Below are positions 47,549 through 58,633 of a DNA stretch of 64,000 bases, piece after piece. Source of the stretch: Henckelia pumila (Eukaryota; Streptophyta; Magnoliopsida; Lamiales; Gesneriaceae); NCBI RefSeq assembly GCF_033568475.1, contig NC_133123.1, positions 127,940,930 to 128,004,929 on the forward strand. Reading direction: 5' to 3'. The notes beneath the pieces are model-generated. The model saw nothing but the letters and a program-made list of their open reading frames with translations, did no database searches and was not told the origin of the DNA. The position numbers and the translations under genes are program-made. Positions within the stretch are counted from its first letter, which is position 1. Each line of letters opens with the position of its first letter.

Positions 47549-50500
47549 ATGGATTCTCTATACTCCAATGTTGTAATTTGTAACGCCCTGTTTTTATCTT
47601 AAATGAGTTTATTTGAGTTAATCAGAGATTACAGAGTTCTCGAGGCGATTTGATTTTGATCAGGGTCCTTTTTGCAAATTTTGGAAATTTCAGGGACTAA
47701 AACACAAATTTGGAGTTTGATATATATTCTACACTTAGAATTCATTTGACTTGGTCTCTTTTCCTTCCTCTCCTTCCCTTCCATCGGCTAGACTCCATTG
47801 AAGACGCCTCTTGGAGCTTTTGAGCTTTCAAAATCCAGTCCGAGCTCGATCCGTCCGTTAGAAATTAATTCTGAAGGCAGATTATCGATCACTGCAGTGA
47901 GAGCTCTGTTATATTGTAAGTATTTCTCCGATCGGATATGTTTTGTTTTTCGGAGGTTGTTAGAATCGATTTAGATTCTAGTATGTTGTTCTAGACAGAG
48001 TTCTGATCATTTATTATCTGTCGGTTTTGAATTAGAGCGACGTCCGGATTTGTTATGATTTTTGGAAGCCATTTTCGAAAATGTGGATTTTGAGATTGAT
48101 GGGTTTGCTTTGTTATTGTTGTTTTGGGCATTGAATTGAGTTGTTATCAGTATTGAACTGCTGTCTGCGTTGCCGGTTTGTTCAGTTTATAGCCGTTATG
48201 CCGTCGGTTTGAGTTTTGGGTTTTCGAATTGTTTTTGGTATTGAGTGAAGCCTTGGCTTGTGAATGATCGTGATTGTTTATCAAATCTTGTATTCGTACA
48301 GATTCGTTGGAGTGTGTCGAGCCCTGTGTTAGCAACATTGTTCGTCGAGAGTTGGACGAAGAACGGTAAAGAGATTTCCTTGAACCGTTGTTTGTTGTTT
48401 GGGTTGTGTAGTTGTTTATACAATCTCTTTTGTAGCTTATCCAGAGTTGGAGCTACTGCATTGAAAGGTAAAAGCAGTCATCGTAGCGGGATAGCATACT
48501 CGGGACTGTTGGTTCTCGAGTTTCCCTTTTTAAATCACATATTGCATTGATACTTGTTCTAGCACGTGGAACTTGTAATTGTTGATTGATTGAGTTTTTG
48601 TTATGTGGCTTATGTTTATGTTTCTGTTATGCATTCATCTTGAGCCTACTTTGATTTCAGCGGGCAGAACCGCCCTTTTTGTTAGACGTTTGGGAACTAT
48701 GATTGAGTGGCCTAGGTTGTAGTATTTCGCCTAGTGCTAGCATACTCATTATGGTTGCTCAAAGTCTAGAGGAGTGGGATACGTGGCACCACCTCGATTG
48801 GGAGAGTCGGTGAGTCGTTACGTGATCTCATCCTCGGGATCCCAAAAGCAGAGCAATACTCCCGTGTTTATCAGAATCGATATCCTGGTTTTAAAGACAT
48901 GCATATCATTAACTTCGACTTGAATATGTGGTTTGATAGCATGTTGTATATTCATTACTTGATATGTTGCTTTTACTGGGATTATCATTCTCACCGGTTA
49001 TCCGGCTGTTGCTTTGTTTTGTATGTGTACTTGGCAACAGGTGGGGCAGGAACAAGTCAGAAGAGGCATGGTTAGCTTCGAGGGCAAGTAGTAGAAGTGA
49101 GACTCGATTTAGAAGTCGAATTAGCATGTTTATCTAGTTTAAGATTGAAGCATGTTAGAACTCGAACTTGCTATGTTTTGTTATTCGAATTAGTTTGTAT
49201 TCGGATTGTAATCTGAAATCGAAGTATGTTGTTGTTGTATCGATTTAGACTTCTGGTTGTTTTTAGGCCTTCTGAAAGCATGACTTGTTATGGCATGTTT
49301 CCCTACACCCTGTTATTGCATTTGTATTTGAAGGCATGTCGGACCAAGCGCGGAATCCTTTCTTTTTTTTTTTTTTCTGCAGCCTGAGCATTTCTGCCCA
49401 GGCCTTCCGCGCGCGGGCGAGGCGTTCCTCGCGCGCGCGCGAGGCCTCCGTTGGGCCTCTGAATCGTTTGCCCGCGCGCGCGCGAGCTTGGTACCTCGCG
49501 CGGGCGCGAGCCTTTTAAAAAAAAAAAACTTTGAATTGTTTTACTCTTGGATTCTTGTTCGCTTACTCGTTGTTTAATCCGAGATTAGTGGTTTAGAATC
49601 GAGGTCTCACATAATTCGTCCACCAATTTTGGATGAGACAAATTACGGCCCATGGAAACTGAAGATGAGCATATACATACAATCCATTGATTTCAGGGCC
49701 TGAAAACGTATTATAGATGGTTGGTCATCACAAATGAATGATGATGAAACAGGTGGACCCAAACCAAGAGCACAATGGTCAGCTGATGAAATCGCCTCGA
49801 CTAATTACAACGCAAAAGCTATTAATGTTATTTTTACCTCTGTTGACATAAATATGTTTAATTTGATTTGCACTAGTGTTTCTGCTCAGGATGCTTGGGA
49901 TAAGCTTCAAACTCATTGTGAAGGCTCAACAAGTGTGAAGAAGACAAAGATGCGTCTCTTGAATTCAAAGTTTGAAAAGATGAGAATGGATGAGAACGAG
50001 ACCATCATGCAGTATAATGTTAGATTGAAGAGCCTAGCTAATGAAGCATATGTACTAGGAGATCCTATCTCCAATGAAAGGCTTGTTAGTAAAGTCCTTC
50101 GCTCTATTCCAAAGAGTTTCAACAACAAGGTATGTACTATAGATGAATCTAAGGATACATCTATAATGAGACTGGATGAAATGATAAGTTCTCTTCGAAC
50201 TTATGAGATAGAGATGGAAGAACAAGATGAATATAAAGGTAAGTCCATTGCATTTCACATGTCTAATGATTCTTACAATGATTTTTCTGAATTAAAGCAG
50301 GAAGTTTGTGAATTTGATCTGGGAGATGACTCTATTGCCTTGATCACAAAGAAATTTGGTGATTATCTTAAGGTAATGAGAGAAAAGAAGAAAAGTGAGA
50401 AAGGTGGACAACCTTCAAAATTTTCTAGTTTACCCATGTCGGAAAAACCTCAGAAACCAGCGATTACTCGAGGACATCGTCAAAATTCTGAGGGTAAAAA

Positions 50501-50640
50501 TCAGTCCTCTAGTAAGAATTTTGATAATATTCAATGCAGGGTAATATGGACATTATGCGAATGAATGTGTCAATCGACTCCGAAAAGGTATGAACGCCTC
50601 TTTGAGTGATGAGGATTCTGAGGAAGAACATGAAAAAGGT
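47549..50640 (+). pseudogene. Sirevirus gag, interrupted by a solo LTR
   Basis: The frame starts at the ATG at 47549 (MDSLYSNVV), is interrupted by 47579-49611 plus a TAATT duplication, and resumes as RPPILDETNYGPWK, the typical start of a UBN2/Copia gag domain. A TGA at 49701-49703 stands where a Trp codon is expected. Then 49734-50564 is open and contains the helical gag core (WDKLQTHCEG, MRLLNSKFEKMRMDE). The first zinc-knuckle region near 50535-50570 is frameshifted (a Cys...GHYANEC remnant spans two frames). The reading ends in an acidic segment and stop near 50640. Gag would form the particle shell; this copy cannot. Confidence 0.8.
47579..49611 (+). mobile_element. Solo LTR (2.03 kb) inserted in Sirevirus gag
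   Basis: The block begins TGTAACGCCCTG and ends GGTCTCACA, so it has TG..CA ends. TAATT precedes (47574-47578) and follows it (49612-49616), a perfect 5-bp target duplication. Removing it and one TAATT restores the gag frame across the site. There is no internal coding region, so it is a solo LTR, most likely of a Gypsy element judging from the TGTAACGCCC start, though this is inference. The 3' part contains a striking CpG-rich patch (49405-49512). Confidence 0.88.
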
Positions 50641-50769
50641 TGAATAGGTAGAAATTATTTCTTTTAATGCTTTGCTGGAAGGTAAGAAAAATTTTAAGTA
50701 AACCCACTGGGTGTTGGCTCCGGTATTGCAACACCTGGGCGCAACACAGTTCAAAAATCTATTTGTTTT

Positions 50770-51336
50770 GTGGCTTATAACTTTGATAATTCCAGTGATC
50801 ATGAAGAACTTGTAGCTGAAGTGTATACTCTGGAAGGTATCCAGAAACTCTATGCAGAGTTGTATACTAACTGGATCAAGAGAAACAAGCAAAATACAAC
50901 TCTCTCTAAAGAGAATGCTGAGTTAAAAGCTGTTGTGGCCAAACTGGAAGTTCTTATGAGCAAGAAAAATATGGAATTGGGGTTGCTGAACAGTGAACTT
51001 GAGAAAGCAAAAACAACTCTTGCCATATATAATTCAAGCTCAACCAAACTTGATTCTATCCTGACTATGGGTAAAGATGATAAGTTTGTACATGGTTTTA
51101 AAAACAGTGTGTTCGAAATTGGCGAATATTCCAAATCACCAGTGTTTGTGAAGGAAAGTAACAATACTTTGAACAACCTTCCAGTTACTTCCCCAAGTAA
51201 GAAACCTATTTCTAAGAAAATTGTTCCTGTTCCAAGGCCAAAACAATGGAAGCGTCCTTTTGTTTGTCATTACTGCCTCAAACCTGGTCATATCAGGCCA
51301 TTTTGTCGTAAGCTCAAAAGTGACTATCTACTATGA
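50770..51336 (+). pseudogene. Gag-pol linker with second CCHC zinc finger
   Basis: An open segment with a leucine/lysine-rich coiled-coil stretch (KLEVLMSKKNMELGLLNSEL) is followed by a basic region and CHYCLKPGHIRPFC, a CX2CX4HX4C nucleic-acid-binding knuckle. A knuckle of this wording preceding protease is characteristic of Sireviruses. It is separated from gag and protease by stops. Confidence 0.75.
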
Positions 51337-51479
51337 GAATCTAAGTAGATGTTGTCCCCTGTGTTACACAAAACCAGGCGCAACACCAACAAAAATATAC
51401 CCACAATAAAGAAAATTTGGGTACCAAAGTCTGATATTAAGTGTTTTGTTATTTATACTTCCTTGAAAGCTAACACTGC

Positions 51480-52580
51480 AGGTAACTAGTATTTTGATAG
51501 TGGAAGCTCCCGTCACATGACTGGTTTGAAGGATCACATCATGGACTATGTTGAAAAAACAGTTGGAAGAGTGACCTATGGAGGTGGTGCTAAAGGAAGA
51601 ATTGTTGGTAAAGGAACACTGAATATGGAAGGATTTCCAAATCTTCACAATGTGTTGCACGTCGAAGGTCTTAATACGAATTTAATTTCCATGAGTCAAT
51701 TGTGTGATGATGACTTGCATGTGAAGTTTGATACGAATACTTGTGAATTTTTTGATAATGCTAACAGAAGTGTTATGAGAAGTGCAAGATCAGCAGACCA
51801 TTGCTATCAACTTGGTGAGGAATTGGCATGTAGACACTCGAAAATAGATGATTTTATTCTATGGCACCAAAATCTTGGTCATGTGAATTTCAAACTTTAA
51901 AGAATTTGAGTAAATTTGAGGTTGTTAGAGGACCACCAAATTTAAAGTTTGGAGTTCCATACATCTGTAGTGCATGCCAAAAAGATAAGCAGACCCGTGT
52001 ATCACACCCTGTGTTGCAAAAATGTGAGACAACACAGTGTCTTGAACTTTTACATATGGACTTGATGGGTCCTATGGAAGTTGAAAGTTGTGGAGGTAAG
52101 AAAAATTCTTTAGTATGTGTTGATGGTTTTTCTCGTTTAACATGGGTGAGATTAACTAGAAAAAATTCAGAAACTTTTGATTTTTTTAAGAATTTGTTCA
52201 ACAAGATTACTAACTTTCATGTCTTGATAGTAGCAATGATCAGAGCTGATCATGGAAAAAAATTTGAGAACTCATATTTTTCGTCCTTGTGTGACAAGAA
52301 GGGCATATCACAAGAGTTATCTGCTCCAAAAAATCCTCAACAGAACGGCATAGCTGAAAGAAAGAATAGGACATTGCAGGAGATGACTACGATGATGAGC
52401 TCAAAGAATATCTCCAAGAGATTTTGGGCAGAAGCACTAAATACAGCTTGTAATATTGCTAGCCGTGTTAATTTGAGAAATGGTTCTACTATGACTTCCT
52501 ATGAGATTCTCATGGGAAAAGAAGCCAAATCTCAAATATTTTCATGTTTTTGGCTGTGTTTATTATGTTTTGAATTATAG
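51480..52580 (+). pseudogene. Sirevirus protease and integrase
   Basis: The protease begins near 51490 with YFDSGSSRHMTG (catalytic DSG); the codon before YFDSG is TAG (51487-51489) where this family has Trp. An integrase zinc-binding segment follows (LWHQNLGHVNF..., then CSACQKDK), but the frame shifts between its two halves at about 51895. The catalytic core includes LLHMDLMGPM, RADHGKKFEN and NGIAERKNRTLQE, giving the three acidic residues D, D and E. It ends in a frameshift near 52560. Confidence 0.8.
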
Positions 52581-52607
52581 AAATCACCTAGCAAAATTGA
52601 TAAGTGT

Positions 52608-54171
52608 TTGTTCCTTGGTTATTCCATAAATAGCCATGCATATAGGATGCTTAATCTAAGGACCAGAACAATTATGGAATCTATTAATGTAGTTTTTGAT
52701 GATTGTGCAGATCTCAAGGGTAAGATTGCCGAGGATAATGTTTATGGCTTGCTGGAAGTCACTGTTTCTCTCGAGGAACCTAGTGTTGCCGCTGATGTCA
52801 CAACATCAAGCACGACACCAGTTCCAATAGAAACTGAACTTGTGGATAATCATCAATCTGATGAGGAAAGTGTGACAATCACTGAGAAGGATATTCTGAG
52901 CAAGATACATAAAAATCATCCTTCATCACAGATCATTGGAGATGCTCATGGAACGATTCAAACTCGGACCAAGGACAAGGTGGACTACCGCAAGATTGTT
53001 GGGTTAGTATGCATGAGTTTCGTGTACTCATAGCAACCCAAAGGCTTTGAGGATCCACACCACTTGGATCATGTCTACAAGTTGAAGAAGACACTTTATG
53101 GTTTGAATCAAGCTCCACGAGCATGGTATGGTAGGTTGACTTAATATTTGCTCGAAATTGGTTTCAAACGAGGTGAGGTTGACAAAACTATTTTTATTCA
53201 AAAGTCCAAAGGTGAAATACTTATTTGTCAATTTTATGTGGATGACATAATTTTTTGTGCTTCTTCTCAAAAGCATGTTGATTATTTTGTTAAATGCATT
53301 TCTTCTACTTTTGAAATGAGTATGGTAGGTGAATTGTGCTATTTTATTGGACTTAAAATTAAGCAAGTGAGTGATGATATGTTTCTGTGTCAAAGTAAGT
53401 ACACAAAGATTTTGGTGAAATTTTTTTGTAAAGAGAATTTTAAGAACATGAAAACTCCAATGGGTTCAAGTGAAAAATTGAGAAAAGACAGTATTGCGGC
53501 TAGTGTTGAGAACACCATGTATTGCAGCATGATAGGGAGTCTTTTGTACCCAACTGTAAGTCATCCTGATATCATGTTTAGTGTGTGTTTATGTGCTAGG
53601 TATCAATCTGATCCAAAGGTAACTCATTTAAAAGTAGTTATGCGTATTTTGAAATATGTTTCGGGTACATTTGATTTGGGATTGTGGTATACGAGGGAAA
53701 CAAACTCTAATATTGTTGGTTTTAGTGTTGATGAGTGGGCTGGTGATGTCAATGATAGGAAGAGCATTACTGGTGGTTGTTTATATCTTGGTAATAATTT
53801 GGTTTCATGGTATAGTCGTAAGAAAAACTATGTCACTTTCAACTGTTGAATCTAAATATGTGGCAGCCAAAAGTTGTTGGTCACAACTTCTTTGGATGAA
53901 CCAAATGATTGAGGATTATGGTTTTAAAAGTGAACCACCTATTTTTTATTGTGATAATTCGAGTGCGATTGATATATCAAAGAATCCAATTCAACACTCT
54001 CGGACAAAACACATTGACAATCGTCATCACTTTATTCGAAATTTAGTAAAAAAATGTATGATTCGAATGGAGTTTGTTGGAACCAATAACCAACTAGTAG
54101 ACATATTTACTAAACCTTTAGATTTCGAGAGATTTTCCAATCTTAAGAAGTTTCTTAGCATGTGTGCATAA
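52608..54171 (+). pseudogene. Sirevirus reverse transcriptase and RNase H, internally deleted
   Basis: After CLFLGYSINSHAYR (integrase C-terminal) and an acidic linker, the frame reaches a stop at 53031. The RT N-terminal half (fingers and first palm part) is missing: the sequence jumps to [19 protein letters not shown] (about 53035) and a second stop. The palm motif FYVDDI (about 53233) is present, followed by the connection region (SMIGSLLYPTVSHPDIMF) to 53849. RNase H follows in another frame (53656-54171) with KYVAAKSCWSQLLWM, FYCDNSSAI and TKHIDNRHHF. At least two stops, one frameshift and one deletion rule out activity. Confidence 0.82.
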
Positions 54172-55186
54172 TAATTCTTTACTGGTTTTGTCTCCGGTGT
54201 TACAACAGCATGGACACCATTGTTTTTCTCTTCATGCATATTTAGGATTTTAGGCATTTTGCATTCAATTTGTGATGTATAGTGTTTTATTTTCTGTTAC
54301 AGAGATTCGACAGCATCAAGTATTTCTGCAAAAAAAAATTTTAAACACACTGGTCCTTGCAATCAAACTCAGACTAAACCACTGAGTAATTGAAAGATGT
54401 ACGTGTATTCCATGTTCTTGTACCATGTGAAAGGTGGTTTTGCAAATTCAGTGTTCAATATTCTTTTAAATAAGTTTGATGACCAATGTCATATGAACAG
54501 ACTTAATAAATAATCGGAAAAAAATGGAAAAAGCTACCAAATTGAGTTCAATGAAGACTGTTCTTTTAGTGTGCAGGCTACCACTTATAAAAATTTTCTG
54601 AAAACAAGGGTAATCAAGTGTGTAAATCTCAAATAATTTTTGAAAAACTTTTGTGTTATTTATGATGTTGTCAACACGGGAGGCAACATTATACTTGTGA
54701 ACATATCATGTGCATGTGGTTGCATTTTAATTTTAAGTTACCCTCTGTTTTAGGCATAAAATAGGATATTCATGTGCATTTTTGGGTGAATAGGTCTCTG
54801 GTTTGGGTACAGCTCCGAATAGACAAAATTTGATGAAATACTCGATTTTCTAAAAATTTAATTTTTATGATTGAAATTGTTTCAGTGGAGTTAAGATAAA
54901 GTGGAGTTATTTCTGGAATATTTGGGCTGATATCTATCTCAGATTTTTGCCATTTATTTCTTTCTTTTTTCCAAAAATTCTTGGTCGATAGAAAATATTA
55001 CCGTTGGTAATTATGGGAAGTAATTTTGATGGGTTTGTTACATCAGCCAAGTTACCATTTGAGAGAAGATTTAGTGTCTATATTTAAGGATATTTTGCAT
55101 TATTTTTTTAATCATATCTCTCTAATCTTTTTCTCCTTCGAATTTTTTTAAACCCTACCTTTTTCACTTTCTCGAATATACTTTCA
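54172..55186. other. Spacer between pol and the extra ORF
   Basis: This part of the Sirevirus internal region is noncoding. It holds two copies of the repeated GTGTT..CAACAC motif (54189-54220 and 54665-54690). A TATA-like or splice signal for the downstream ORF was not recognised with confidence. Confidence 0.5.
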
Positions 55187-57167
55187 ATGGCAGGATTTGG
55201 TCCCCATGATATCAGAAGCGATATAGGCTTCAAGGAATCTGATGTTGCTGCTAGTGTTACAACACCGGAAGTTCCCTATTCTATTCCCTCTTTGGCGATC
55301 ATTCCAGTACCTGAGGAACCCATCCCTCTTGATGAAGACAATGCAATCGATGTGGAAAACTTGCTTGATTTCTCTGTTTTAAACCTGGTTCATCCTGCTC
55401 CAGGAATTATGCGCCGATCAAAAAGGCAAACAGGGTATAACTCGGATTTTACACATTAAAAGAGGTTTCGCAGAGGTGCTCATCCCTCTCTGGCAGATGA
55501 TGATCACACCTCTCGTGATGATTCTCAAGATGGGGATTACGAGTTAGTGGCTTGCAAGAAGACCACCACTGCTGCCCCATCCACCTCTGTACCTGTTGCT
55601 GAATATGTTTCTGAAAGCAGTGCCTCCAGCGATTCCAGTTCCTCTGCAGATGAGCCTCCCTATAATACATTGAAAAAACCTTTACAAGAGGACATCATTT
55701 TTTCTGATGAGGATGATACGTCTCTGGCCAAAATTTTGGAAAGCTTGAAACAAGCAAAGGCTACTCCCTCTACAACTCCTGCCACTCATACCACTGATGA
55801 TGATCCTGATGCTGAGATGCTGGAGGAGTTTGCGCAAGGTTGAGAGCAACCTATGGAATACTCTTTCTTTTCTGGAAGTTCCACCTCATCTGATGCCAGC
55901 GTGGAACTTGCTGCATAAGACTTGGATCAAGCCTCTAGTGATGATGAAGAGGATGCTTTATCTTCAGAATTTGTACCTGATGCTGCTGGTGATTCCAGTG
56001 TTGTTGTTTGTGTTTCCAACACCATTGCCAACACAGTTGATGAGGAATATGACACTAATGCTGCTTATTCTCTCACTTTCTACTCTGGTGAAGTTGCTGC
56101 AGTATGGCCCTTGTACATTCACAGAAGACTGCTGAATGAGAGGAACATTGATGTAAGCTCCTACAGTAGGTACAATCTTGTTGATTTTTTTGAAGATTCG
56201 CTAACTTTACTCTACTGTCGTTTTTGTGGTGCCCTACTGTAAGAAGGCTATTCTAGAATTCTATGCAAATCTTACTGCCTCAGTTGGAGATCCAGAATCC
56301 GCCAAGTATGGGATTGTTTATCTTCGAGGAATATTGTTCGAGTTCACTCCGGCCGTGATTAATGCTTTGTACTCCACACCGGATGTTGAAGAAATATTTC
56401 AACCAGATATCAATGTGGTGATATCTGTTTTAACTTGTGGCATGACTAACCAGTTTTCTGATCATTTTTCTGCAGTAAAGCTAACATAATTTTACTCTGC
56501 TTTGCATAAGATTGCTGTGAGAAATTGGATGCCCTCAACCAATTCAAATGTGATCACCAGGCCTCATGCATTCATTCTACATGCTATAGGCACTAGAGGG
56601 TCTTTTAATTTGGGAAGCTTGTATTTCTAACCGTTCTACAGTTTGCAGAAGGAGGTTTGAAGTCCACCAAGCTGCCGTTTCCATACTTAATATATGGTTT
56701 ACTGGAATCCCAGTGGTTCATCAGAAACATCACTGAGGAATTATCCGAGACCCCTGATGATTTGAAGATTGCAGCTGCCTTACTCAAAGGAAACAGGAAA
56801 ATTGATCTTCCATGGATTGAAGTCCATTCCAGTAGTACTACTGATGATGATGTTATACTCGGTGTTGCCAACATGGGTGACAACACTGAAGAAACTGTGC
56901 CTACTCCATCTTCTCTGGAATTTTCTATGACTACATTTCAGCTGCTGATGACTCGTGCTGACGAGAAAATTGCACAAGCTCAGGAAGACCTGGACTTCTA
57001 CAACACTTTACTTGAAAATTGTAGGCGTCAACTTGACATTTCTGGCGAAAAAGGGGGGATATAGTGCACACACTGCTGAAGTTGGTCCATCCGAGTCTAA
57101 GGAAGATGATGAAGATGAGGTTGAATTCGTAGATGCTCAGGAGGGCTTTGACAGTGATCGGTTTTGA
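55187..57167 (+). pseudogene. Extra ORF in envelope position, broken
   Basis: From the ATG at 55187 (MAGFGPHDIRSD) several frames in succession encode an acidic, Ser/Thr-rich head, then a globular part with KKAILEFYANLT and GIVYLRGILFEFTPAVI, which resembles the 'putative plant transposon protein' domain often found in Sirevirus-derived proteins. A helical part with repeated Gln/Glu (ADEKIAQAQEDLDFYNTLLE) and an acidic tail follow. Stops occur at about 55457, 55841, 56240 and 56487. Sireviruses often carry such an ORF between pol and the 3' LTR. It is called envelope-like by position, but I see no clear signal peptide or membrane anchor, so a structural or unknown role is equally possible. 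Confidence 0.65.
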
Positions 57168-57477
57168 TCAAGTGTCAACCCATTTTTTCTTTCTCTCTTT
57201 TATGTCTTAGTCTTTGAGTTTATGAGTAATATAATTGTGTTTCTGTTTCGCTCTAGTTGTGTTTTTAAATGTTTATATATGATATAACTAGACTAACCCT
57301 TCTACCCCACTTGTGCTTAAGTGAGAATCACTAAGTGTGAATGTTGATGTTATTCTTAGTGTTGCCAACACAAGGGACAACACTTCAGGGGAAAACTTAC
57401 TAATTCAGGGGTATAAGTATTTTAAACTCAGGGAGAGTTTATGTTTATGCTTTCTTGTGCGATGTTTTATGCAGAAA

Positions 57478-57493
57478 GCAAAATGAGGGAGAT
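57478..57493 (+). other. Polypurine tract
   Basis: 'aaaatgagggagat' directly precedes the TGAAAG start of the 3' LTR, where plus-strand priming occurs. Confidence 0.7.
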
Positions 57494-58320
57494 TGAAAGG
57501 AATTTTAATTTTTTATAATTCTCGACCTTAACAAAAATTGAATATTAATTGATTTTTCTTTCTAGACAAGTGAGAAGATATGGTAAATATTCTATGAATA
57601 TTTCGAAATCTATAGGATAGATATTTGCCTTGATCAAAATATATCTTGATAAAGAAATTTATAGATATACTTATGTGATATTATCAAGATATAATTTGAT
57701 ATGGAAAATAGAGTATTATTCTTACTTATATTGTTTTCTGATTATTTTAGGACTCTATTTATGAAAATCAACAAGACTTGGACTCAAAACTATTTAAAAA
57801 GATTTCCACGCACAAGAAAAATGAGCTTCAGACGTCGACTTCCAGAGCATCAATCAAAGATTTGCAGACACAAATTTGAAGGTTTTTGAAGACGATTTTG
57901 CAATCATCGTCATTGCTTGTCTCCATGTTGCAGTCGGTGTTGAAGACATCGGAGATAACACTTAGTGCATAGTGTTGATCAAATATTTTTTCTGTCTCTT
58001 CAATTTAGGTTTACGGGAGTTGCATCTGATTTATTTTATACTCTGATTATTTAGGATGCAAGTTTGATTTCTCAAATTGTTGAGAAATTTAGGATTTATT
58101 GATTTTTCATAAAATTATTAGTATTGGTTTGTAAGACTGATATTATTTTTTTTAGTGATACTTAGCCCTAAAGAACCTGCACGAGTTTAAAACTCGTGCA
58201 AAATTATTTGCTTGGTTTATTTTACGCTTTTTTTTTGTTGCACTGTGTTGTCTTTGTGTTACAACACCAAGTACAACACTGACCTTTTTTATTAACAAAC
58301 TGCGTACACAGTTTCTTTCA
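57494..58320 (+). repeat. Sirevirus 3' LTR, complete (827 bp)
   Basis: It begins TGAAAGGAA and ends GTTTCTTTCA. It preserves the uninterrupted target 'atataatttgatatgg' of the Helitron that split the 5' LTR. The paired motif GTGTTACAACACC..ACAACAC lies near its end (58255-58280). Confidence 0.88.
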
Positions 58321-58633
58321 GAGGTCATGCCTCATATATAGATATCGAAAAATGATTTTTTTTTGTCTTTTATATTAAATTTAGTGCGATTTTAATCCTC
58401 TACGTTATCAAATAAAATTTTAATATACTAACTTTCATATTTATTATCAGACCTCATAGATTTGACAAAAATGAAAACAAAAAATTGGTGTTATAATGAG
58501 TTTTTTTTCTTCTTTTTCTTTTCGTATTTTACAACGTGGATTTTTATATTTTAAAAATTTAATAGTTAGAATATTTGGGGTGCAAGTAAAAGATGTCAAA
58601 TTTTAATGTCATGTATGAAAATTCAAGTGTCTA
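58321..58633. other. Short noncoding interval
   Basis: Nothing recognisable except a weak resemblance to Mutator-type MITE arms. Confidence 0.4.

Larger units (their letters stand above)
36892..58320 (+). mobile_element. Decayed Sirevirus-type Copia retrotransposon with nested insertions
   Basis: Parts in order: 5' LTR (36892-36997 plus 46866-47484), primer-binding site (47487-47498), gag, protease, integrase, RT and RNase H (47549-54171), an extra ORF in the envelope position (55187-57167), a polypurine tract (57478-57493) and the 3' LTR (57494-58320). Integrase preceding RT defines Copia (Pseudoviridae). The second CCHC finger after gag and the extra 3' ORF of transposon-protein type point to the Sirevirus (SIRE/Maximus) lineage. 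A Helitron composite and a solo LTR were inserted later. Many stops, frameshifts and a deletion make it incapable of autonomous movement. No matching 5-bp target duplication is visible, since the left end is damaged. Confidence 0.85.

Noticed and set aside
49285-49518. Arg/Ala-rich 77-residue frame
   Set aside because: It is the translation of the CGCG-rich patch inside the solo LTR; no start context or domain.
55187-57167. Calling the extra Sirevirus ORF a true envelope gene
   Set aside because: Position fits, but no signal peptide or membrane anchor can be seen and the sequence resembles a plant transposon-protein domain.
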